Shown: positions 57,431 to 64,000 of the stretch, piece after piece | Position numbering within the stretch: position 1 is the stretch's first letter | Layout of the letters: the number at the start of each line of letters is the position of its first letter | Assembly (NCBI RefSeq): GCF_964355755.1 | Contig: NC_092670.1 | Coordinates: 1,761,001-1,825,000, forward strand | Direction of reading: 5' to 3' | Origin: Antedon mediterranea | Lineage: Eukaryota; Echinodermata; Crinoidea; Comatulida; Antedonidae | DNA: 64,000 nucleotides | Made by a program: the position numbers and the translations under genes | The notes under the pieces: model-generated | Told to the model about the DNA's origin: nothing | Seen by the model: the letters and a program-made list of their open reading frames with translations, nothing else | Databases searched by the model: none

Positions 57431-59442
57431 TATGTGTATATGTATATGATATGTCTCTTAAGAGATTTGGCTTTGGTAAAAATATGATAAATTGGATAAA
57501 AATATTATATAAAGACATTGTTAGTTGCGTTATAAATAACGGGGTAACATCAAAATTCTTCAATTTAAAACGAGGCCTGCGTCAAGGATGTCCCTTATCC
57601 CCATATCTTTTTATAATTTGTGCAGAAACACTAGGTAACATGGTACGTCAATCAGACACATTTAAAGGTATAGAGTACAATAATGTAGACATAAGAATTA
57701 GCCAATTTGCAGATGACACTGTGTTTTTTCTCAAAGACCAAAACTCAATTAAACCGATTATAGATATACTGGATGAATTTTCTATATATTCTGGACTCGG
57801 AATTAATTATGAAAAAAGTAACATTATGAGAATAGGATCGTTAAGAAACTGCGACTATAAAACGCCATCTGAGAAAAGTATTTCATGGACCAAAGGCCCA
57901 GTAAAATACTTGGGTGTTAATATTTCTTGTAATTTTAATGATATTTTCAGACTCAATTTTCCAGATAAGGCTAAAAATGCTGAACAAGTATTAAATATGT
58001 GGAAACAACGCTCACTTACTTTGTTTGGAAAAGCAACTATTATTAAGTCACTGTTTCTCCCGATATTCACGTATGTTTTCTCAAATTTACCAGACCCACC
58101 CGATTGTTTCCTTCAAGATATTCAAAGTAAAATTTTTAAATTTATATGGAACGGAAAACCCGATAAAGTCAAAAGAAAAGTCATGCTTAACAATTTTGAC
58201 AAAGGAGGGTTAAAAATTCCCCATATTAAGAGTTACTGTACATCTCTCAAATCATGTTGGGTGAAAAGATATCTTGATGGAAATCAATCCAAGTGGAAAG
58301 TGTTTTTAAAAAGTAAGATTAAAAAGGTTGGAGGAAATATTGTTTTCGAAACCAACTTTTCTAAATCTTCAAAAATATTAAAACAATTTGAAAGGTTCCA
58401 TAAAGATATACTCTCTGCGTGGAGTGAATACAATTTTGTAGAACCGTATACGATAGAGGACATCTTAAATCAATCTTTATGGAACAACTCATGTTTTGAT
58501 AAAAGAGAATTTAAAGTTGAAAAAAATTGGTTGGTTAAAAATGTAAACTATGTAAAAGATATCGTGAACAAAGAAGGGAAAATATTAGAACTAGACGAAT
58601 TTAACCAAAAATATAATTTTAAACCAGACTTCTTATTATATCACCAGATTGTAAATTCAATTCCAAAGCTCTGGAAACAGAAATTAATTGAACAAGGTAT
58701 AAACACAACGAATGAAGTTGAATCCAAATTACAGACATTCATTTCTGTGAAAACGAGAAATTGTCATTATATCTATAAACACATTATATTAAAAAATGTT
58801 GAAGAGCCAATTGGAATTGAATCCAAATGGGAAAAGGAGTTTGACAACAAACTTAATTGGAAAAACCTTTTCTCAAATTTACACGCCTGTACAAATGACA
58901 CTAAGCTAAAAAATGTTCAATTTAAATTTATTCATCGTATAATTTATACAAATACAATGCTCTTTAAGATGTCAAAGGTCGATTCACCAATGTGTAGTTT
59001 TTGCAAGGAAAAGCAGGAAACACTGCTACATATGTTCTTTGAATGTGATCTGGTAAAACAATATATGTATCGAAATATCAACAATAACTTAATTATCACC
59101 AAAGAAAGTATATGTTTTGGTTTTGGAAAAACACACAGTGATGCAAACATTTTAATTTTAATTACAAAGTGGTACATATTTAGTTGCAAAATCAAAAAAC
59201 AATTACTTAATTATAATCATTTATTTCACATTTACCAAAAATACAAGGCAACCATATTATTAGCAAAATGATTATTATTAAGTGTATTTTTGCGATACAT
59301 TATTTTTTTTTTCTTTAATTTCATTACTCTCTTATTTTTGAGAGAGTATTATATCGTTTTAATAGTTACGTTGCCTTTATATATTAATTTTGTATTATGT
59401 ATGTGATGAAATGAAATAAAAAAAAAAAAAAAAAAAAAAAAA
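57431..59442 (+). mobile_element. Young 5'-truncated LINE (L1/Tx1-type) with poly(A) and 15-bp TSD
   Basis: Flanked by perfect ATGTCTATTCTAGTA copies (57416-57430 and 59443-59457), ending in an approximately 25-nt A run after GAAATGAAATAAA. It contains an uninterrupted reverse transcriptase frame (next entry). The 5' end, including the endonuclease region and the start of RT, is missing. Perfect duplication, intact frame and long A-tail indicate recent insertion. Confidence 0.93.
57451..59271 (+). CDS. LINE reverse transcriptase, 5'-truncated ORF2 (606 aa)
   Basis: Residues 1-250 hold the RT palm: NGVTSKFFNLKRGLRQGCPL (RxGxRQGCPLSP motif), LFIICAETLG and the catalytic ISQFADDTVFF (FADD). Then comes the thumb with GLGINYEKSNIMRIG and KYLGVNISCNF. 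The C-terminus has a zinc-knuckle-like CSFCKEKQETLLHMFFEC (Cys-Cys-His-Cys), as in L1/Tx1-type elements. The frame has no internal stop to TGA 59271. The apparent start Met is simply the first ATG after truncation. The element copies itself by target-primed reverse transcription; this copy cannot, because it lacks the endonuclease. Confidence 0.93.
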   Translation: MSLKRFGFGKNMINWIKILYKDIVSCVINNGVTSKFFNLKRGLRQGCPLSPYLFIICAETLGNMVRQSDTFKGIEYNNVDIRISQFADDTVFFLKDQNSIKPIIDILDEFSIYSGLGINYEKSNIMRIGSLRNCDYKTPSEKSISWTKGPVKYLGVNISCNFNDIFRLNFPDKAKNAEQVLNMWKQRSLTLFGKATIIKSLFLPIFTYVFSNLPDPPDCFLQDIQSKIFKFIWNGKPDKVKRKVMLNNFDKGGLKIPHIKSYCTSLKSCWVKRYLDGNQSKWKVFLKSKIKKVGGNIVFETNFSKSSKILKQFERFHKDILSAWSEYNFVEPYTIEDILNQSLWNNSCFDKREFKVEKNWLVKNVNYVKDIVNKEGKILELDEFNQKYNFKPDFLLYHQIVNSIPKLWKQKLIEQGINTTNEVESKLQTFISVKTRNCHYIYKHIILKNVEEPIGIESKWEKEFDNKLNWKNLFSNLHACTNDTKLKNVQFKFIHRIIYTNTMLFKMSKVDSPMCSFCKEKQETLLHMFFECDLVKQYMYRNINNNLIITKESICFGFGKTHSDANILILITKWYIFSCKIKKQLLNYNHLFHIYQKYKATILLAK

Positions 59443-60356
59443 ATGTCTATTCTAGTAGTAGCTGTGTTGGTGTGTGTGTGACGTGTGTGTTAGTTTAGTT
59501 ATGACACAGTCAGAGTAATAAGTCAGCAAAATTAAACAATAAACATTACACAAAAATACATTTTTTATTCTCGTGGGTCTAATCTTCCCATCAGTCATGT
59601 GTTCATATACGCGCATTTTTAAAGTTCCTTTGAGTACATGCATATTGTTTGATAATAAAATAGCAGAATTAAAAAATTACAGTACACAAATTATACACAT
59701 TCTTTATTCTGGTGGGTCTAAGCTTTCTTTGGGCTATGTCCAATGAATTACTACTTAGTTTAATGTCTTGCCTAGCTGTCGATTAGCCTCGACTCGAAGA
59801 AGAGTGCGCGAAGGCAATCACGTGAATTGAATCCTAGGCCTACTGTAGAAAGTATCGTATCGCAGTTGTGTAATCACTTCTTGTTGCTATACGCTTGGGT
59901 GCACACGGAACAACAAATTGAACTGATGAATTATTCATGTTTATTTTGTGACGTTTCATAAAGGGGTCCCCAACTTATGTACGAAAAAAAAAATCGCATC
60001 CGGGGACCTAACGACTCTAGTTGTTTAAATGTCCTTAGCTCCATCTCAACCTCGGTGGGCTTGTTCTCTGATAGACTTTTAATTTCGTTTTATATATCAA
60101 TGTATAAATTGCAATTTCCGGGGACCTAGCAGCTCTATTTGTCAAAATTTTCTTACAGATCAGACCATGGATATCTCGCGCATTTACAATTTTCGCACCC
60201 CCAGACAGCAACCTGCCTACGTCTCTGCGACTATAACGATATATCTCTTGGGCCGTGGGTAGGTTTTACGTTCGCGTATATTTTCTATGATAGGCATATT
60301 GAACTTTAAAAACTTCATTTTTAAATTTGTCGGAAAGATCCTGGCGCCACCCCTGT

Positions 60357-61430
60357 CGGAAAGCGCAGCGTACTAAAATGTTCATTCAGAAGGCGAGCGC
60401 AGAAATGCATATTCATAATAATGCTCCCCTCTAAAATGGGACGAAATAGGACGCCCTCACTCGGATTTTCAGAGAAAGTCTTTGGGAAAAATACTTTCGC
60501 CACCCCTGCAAGAAGTTCGGAACTGTGAATAGGTGAGGTAAGGTGCTGTGCAACAGATGATCGAATCAGAGTGCGGTAAGGTGCTGTGCAACAGATGATC
60601 GAATCAGAGTGCGTTAGTAGTGATCTCGAACACCATAAAATGCATTTTTTTTCTGGTCTTCGCCCAGTGTATTTGCTCTCTACGATCGCGTGTGCCCCCC
60701 CCCCCCCACAAAAATAATCCTGGATCCGCCCCTGAATAATAATATATACCCTCTTTCCCCTTTTTTGCATTGCTTATGTTTTGCTTAAGCTTTAAAAGCA
60801 GCTATTTTGCGCTTTAGCACTGCTAATAATACTGTGTATGTTTTGCTTTGCTAATGCTAATTTCGCTTTTTTCATAGTAATTGCTATTGCTAATTTTAGC
60901 ATTGCTAAAGCTCTTTTTTTGCAATGCTAATGCTATTATTGGTTAAAGCATAAAAAGCATAAATAAGCAGAAAATAGCATCTTTAGCTAATTTTGCACAA
61001 TAAAGCATATAATAAGCTCTTATATAACCTTTTTTGCATTGCTTATGTTTTGCTTAAACTTTAAAGCAGAAGCTGCTTATTTTGCTGAATCATTGTAAGC
61101 TGCAATTTTTTTGCTGATTAATTGCTAATCTGCAACGATTCTTTTCCCTGTGAGATTACTGCTTAAGCTGCTTATTTTGCTGAATCATTGTAAGCTGCAA
61201 CGTTGTGCTGAATAGTTGCTAATTTGCAATGATTCCATTCCCTTTGAAATCACTGCTTAAGCTGCTTATTTTGCTGAATCATTGTAAGCTGCAACGTTGT
61301 GCTGAATAGTTGCTAATTTGCAATGATTCCATTCCCTTTGAAATCACTGCTTAAGCTGCTTATTTTGCTGAAGCACTGTAAGCTGCAATTTTTTTGCATT
61401 ATTAGAATTATTTATAGGGTTTTAGGTTTT
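60357..61430. other. Transposon debris and tandem repeats
   Basis: A fragment ending TCCTGGATCCGCCCCTG (about 60720-60735) is another CAGGGGCGGATCCAGGA-type transposon end next to a C run. A 49-bp direct repeat (GGTAAGGTGCTGTGCAACAGATGATCG...) spans 60535-60612. From 60770 to 61390 come AT-rich TTTGCTAATGC-type repeats and about three copies of a 104-bp unit (CTGCTTAAGCTGCTTATTTTGCTGAA...). No gene. Confidence 0.6.
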
Positions 61431-61479
61431 TAATATTAATATGAAGAACGTTTATATATTTTAGAGATGACTGAAATAT

Positions 61480-63260
61480 TTACAATTATTTAGAGTGTTA
61501 CGTTAAGTTGATAGTTGAGATTATTTAGAGGGTGGTTTGGTTCAGTTGATAGTTGAGATTATTTAGAGGGTTAGGTTTAGTTGATAGTTGAGAATATTTA
61601 GAGGGTTAGGTTTAGTTGATAGTTGAGATTATTTAGAGGGTTAGGTTTAGTTGATAGTTGAGATTATTTAGAGGGGTAGGTTCAGTTCATGGTTGAGATT
61701 ATTTAGAGGGTTAGGTTCAGTTTATAGTTGAGATTATTAGAGGGTTAGGTTTAGTTGATAGTTGAGATTATTTAGAGGGTTAGGTTTAGTTGATAGTTGA
61801 GATTATTAGAGGGTTAGGTTCAGTTTATAGTTGAGATTATTAGAGGGTTAGGTTTAGTTGATAGTTGAGATTATTTAGAGGGTTAGGTTCAGTTCGTAGT
61901 TGAGATTATTAGAGGGTTAGGTTTAGTTGATAGTTGAGATTATTTAGAGGGTTAGGTTTAGTTGATAGTTGAGATTATTAGAGGGTTAGGTTCAGTTTAT
62001 AGTTGAGATTATTAGAGGGTTAGGTTTAGTTGATAGTTGAGATTATTTAGAGTTTTAGGTTTAGTTGATAGTTGAGATTATTAGAGGGTTAGGTTCAGTT
62101 GATAGTTGAGATTATTAGAGGGTTAGGTTTAGTTGATAGTTGAGATTATTTAGAGGGTTAGGTTTAGTTGATAGTTGAGATTATTTAGAGGGTTAGGTTC
62201 AGTTCATGGTTGAGATTATTTAGAGGGTTAGGTTCAGTTCATGGTTGAGATTATTTTGAGGGTTAGGTTCAGTTGATAGTTGAGATTATTTAGAGGGTAG
62301 GTTCAGTTCGTAGTTGAGATTATTTAGAGGGTTAGGTTCAGTTCGTAGTTTGAGATTATTTAGAGGGTTATGTTCAGTTCATAGATGATTTAGAGGGTTA
62401 GGTTCAGTATAGTTGAGATTATTTAGAGGGTTAGGTTCAGTTCATAGTTGGGATTATTTAGAGGGTTAGGTTCAGTTCATAGTTGAGGTTATTTAGAGTT
62501 GGTTCAGTTGATAGTTGAGATTATTAGAGGGTTAGGTTCAGTTGATAGTTGAGATTATTTAGAGGTTTAGTAGATACCGTACTTGATATTATTTAGAGGG
62601 TTAGGTTTAGTTGATAGTTGAGATTATTTAGAGGGTTAGGTTTAGTTGATAGTTGAGATTATTTAGAGGGGAAGGTTCAGTTCATGGTTGAGATTATTTA
62701 GAGGGTTAGGTTCAGTTCATGGTTGAGATTATTTAGAGGGTTAGGTTCAATTTATAGTTGAGATTATTTAGAGGGTTAGGTTCAGTTCGTAGTTGAAATT
62801 ATTTAGAGGGTTAGGTTCAGTTCGTAGTTTGAGATTATTTAGAGGGTTAGGTTCAGTTCATAGATGAAATAATTATTTAGAGGGTTAGGTTCAGTATAGT
62901 TGAGATTATTTAGAGTTGGTTCAGTTGATAGTTGAGATTATTAGAGGGTTAGGTTCAGTTCGTAGTTGAAATTATTTAGAGGGTTAGGTTCAGTTCGTAG
63001 TTTGAGATTATTTAGAGGGTTAGGTTCAGTTCATAGTTGGGATTATTTAGAGGATTAGGTTCAGTTGATAGTTGAGGTTATTTAGAGTTGGTTCAGTTGA
63101 TAGTTGAGATTATTAGAGTGTTAGGTTCAGTTGATAGTTGAGATTATTAGAGGGTTAGGTTCAGTATAGTTGAGATTATTTAGAGGGTTAGGTTCAGTTC
63201 ATAGTTTAGATTATTCAGGGTTTGGTTCAGTTGATAGTTGAGATTATTAGAGAGGGTAGG
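61480..63260. repeat. 35-bp minisatellite, about 50 copies
   Basis: Unit GAGATTATTTAGAGGGTTAGGTTTAGTTGATAGTT (printed as GAGATTATTTAGAGGGTTAG and GTTTAGTTGATAGTT). Variants are TTAGAG/TTTAGAG and TTGATAG/TTCATGG/TTCGTAG, plus truncated units. Higher-order patterning of the variants is visible. It has no sustained open frame and no gene inside. Confidence 0.95.
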
Positions 63261-63466
63261 TATAGTAGACTGTACAAAAGTTAGTAAAAGGGGTGATTCA
63301 GTTGATATTATTTAGAGGATTGGGTTCAGGTTGATCTAAAAGTCAGATATCAGAGTTTTCTAGATCTAGAAAAGTCAGATATCTGAGTTTTCTTGATCTA
63401 AAAAACTCAAATATATCTAAGATCTGAGTTTTCTAGAAACCTAAAAAATAACATTCTTTTGTAAAG

Positions 63467-63546
63467 TGACCATCACCTGTCTCAGTTTTACCATATTTCA
63501 TCACCCTGTTTGTGAGAATGGCCCTACTACCACAGGACACCACCAT
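63467..63546 (+). other. Possible 80-bp exon of an unidentified plus-strand gene
   Basis: Flanked by TTTTGTAAAG and GTAAGTGTA; one frame is fully open (ITCLSFTIFHHPVCENGPTT). I recognise no family. No neighbouring exon is evident up to the right edge, so this is a weak candidate. The remaining 63261-64000 is AT-rich with a small GATATCTGAGTTTTCTAGATC palindrome cluster at 63340-63440. Confidence 0.2.
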
Positions 63547-64000
63547 GTAAGTGTACTGTAATGACAAGCCTCTGCTGTTTGTATTTACATGATAGTTAAA
63601 TAATGTTCGTTATACATGATTTTACAATCATGTTAATAATAATATTTATTAATAATTATTATTAGTTTACATATGGTACTTTCGAAAAGGCAATAATAAA
63701 TTCAAAAGAATACCGGAAACATGTTTTCAGACACAATATTTTCTTCCACACAATTCAATAAGAACATACAGCCTGGTATATTTATTTATTTGATACCCAC
63801 ATTTTTTCCACTAATTTGCATTTAGATATTATGTAAGTGTATATTTAAGAGAAGTAGCAAAACTTAATTTATTTAAAGAGGGGTTCCGGGTTTAAAATGA
63901 ATAGTAAAAAATGTAAAATATATTTGTTTGTCTCTTGAACGGTAAAAGTTTCAATTTATATAAGCGCCCAGTGAAGCAGAACGAAGGCTGTGAAATGACG

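Larger units (their letters stand above)
57077..59997. mobile_element. 2.9 kb Mutator-like TIR element with 9-bp target duplication
   Basis: Terminal inverted repeats of about 165 bp begin GCGATTTTTTTTTCGTACAT and include AAGTTGGGGACCCC, GAAACGTCACAAAATAAACA and CACCCAAGCGTATAGCAAC. ATCCGGGGA flanks both sides (57068-57076 and 59998-60006), a 9-bp duplication. Long TIRs with a 9-bp duplication are the mark of Mutator-like elements. There is no transposase; the interior is largely a LINE insertion. Confidence 0.8.
55858..60356 (-). mobile_element. Second hAT-like copy, inverted, split by a nested TIR element
   Basis: 55858-57076 and 59998-60356 together match the 52001-53551 element in reverse. 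The right end at 60356 is GATCCTGGCGCCACCCCTG. The left end (CTCGTCGGGGAGCCTAGCCCC) lacks the terminal repeat, so this end is truncated. The interior shows the same GGACCTAGCAACTCTATTTTT...TTCTTAGCTC repeats in reverse. The long frames here are not genes. Confidence 0.8.

Noticed and set aside
60321-60770. 149-codon minus frame with QGRIQDYFCGGGGA
   Set aside because: The frame crosses two transposon ends (GGCGCCACCCCTG and GGATCCGCCCCTG); such peptides are a common translation of these termini, not a protein.
61480-63260. Interstitial telomere array
   Set aside because: GGGTTAGG occurs once per 35-bp unit and is not in tandem TTAGGG register.
1-64000. CRISPR arrays, bacterial operons, rRNA
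   Set aside because: The tandem arrays lack unique spacers, all genes have spliceosomal introns or animal homology, and no rRNA-like sequence is visible.

Overview
This is an animal nuclear genome window. The genes are split by short-consensus GT-AG introns, the genetic code is standard, the DNA is AT-rich, and much of it is minisatellites and transposons. The encoded set (ARPC1, MPST, PITPNC1, METTL22, a GH18/CBM14 chitinase and an AprA-like PhoPQ-family secreted protein) is metazoan. The many short GGCCTA-type motifs and the gene mix suggest a marine deuterostome invertebrate, possibly an echinoderm. That placement is inference, not proof. I rebuilt exon structures by hand, using splice signals, codon phase across every junction and remembered family sequences; no alignment was run.

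Layout. (1) 57-1350, minus: 5' part of a secreted PhoPQ-related/AprA-like gene that runs off the left edge. (2) 2177-5111, minus: complete ARPC1 (8 coding exons, 357 aa). (3) About 6.5-13.65 kb: a transposon-built region. One repeat is present as an inverted pair. Its left copy is split by a 3.9 kb TTAA-flanked element, which itself holds a TA-flanked element. Between the arms lie two MITE copies and two degenerate tRNA-Val-like sequences. (4) 13760-15017, plus: MPST (2 coding exons, 291 aa). (5) 17800-32481, minus: PITPNC1 (10 coding exons, 292 aa) with an 8-nt microexon and introns full of minisatellites and MITEs. (6) 36450-37949, plus: single-exon ankyrin-repeat protein of unknown function. 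(7) 40173-48906, minus: a chitinase locus best read as one gene with two GH18 catalytic domains, two Pro/Thr-rich linkers and a C-terminal CBM14, with a decayed CBM14 exon between the halves. (8) 49467-55020, minus: complete METTL22-like methyltransferase (9 coding exons, 305 aa) carrying a hAT-like insertion and an intron whose 3' splice junction has been tandemly amplified. (9) 55.9-60.4 kb: a three-level nest of transposons (hAT-like, then a 9-bp-TSD Mutator-like TIR element, then a young LINE with an intact partial reverse transcriptase ORF). (10) 61.4-63.3 kb: a large 35-bp minisatellite.

The genes do not form a pathway. They are ordinary neighbours in an animal genome: actin nucleation (ARPC1), sulfur metabolism (MPST), phospholipid transfer (PITPNC1), chitin breakdown and protein methylation. 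The most unusual signals are structural: the 8-nt microexon, the duplicated chitinase with its dead internal module, the amplified splice acceptor, and the nested insertions with readable target-site duplications.
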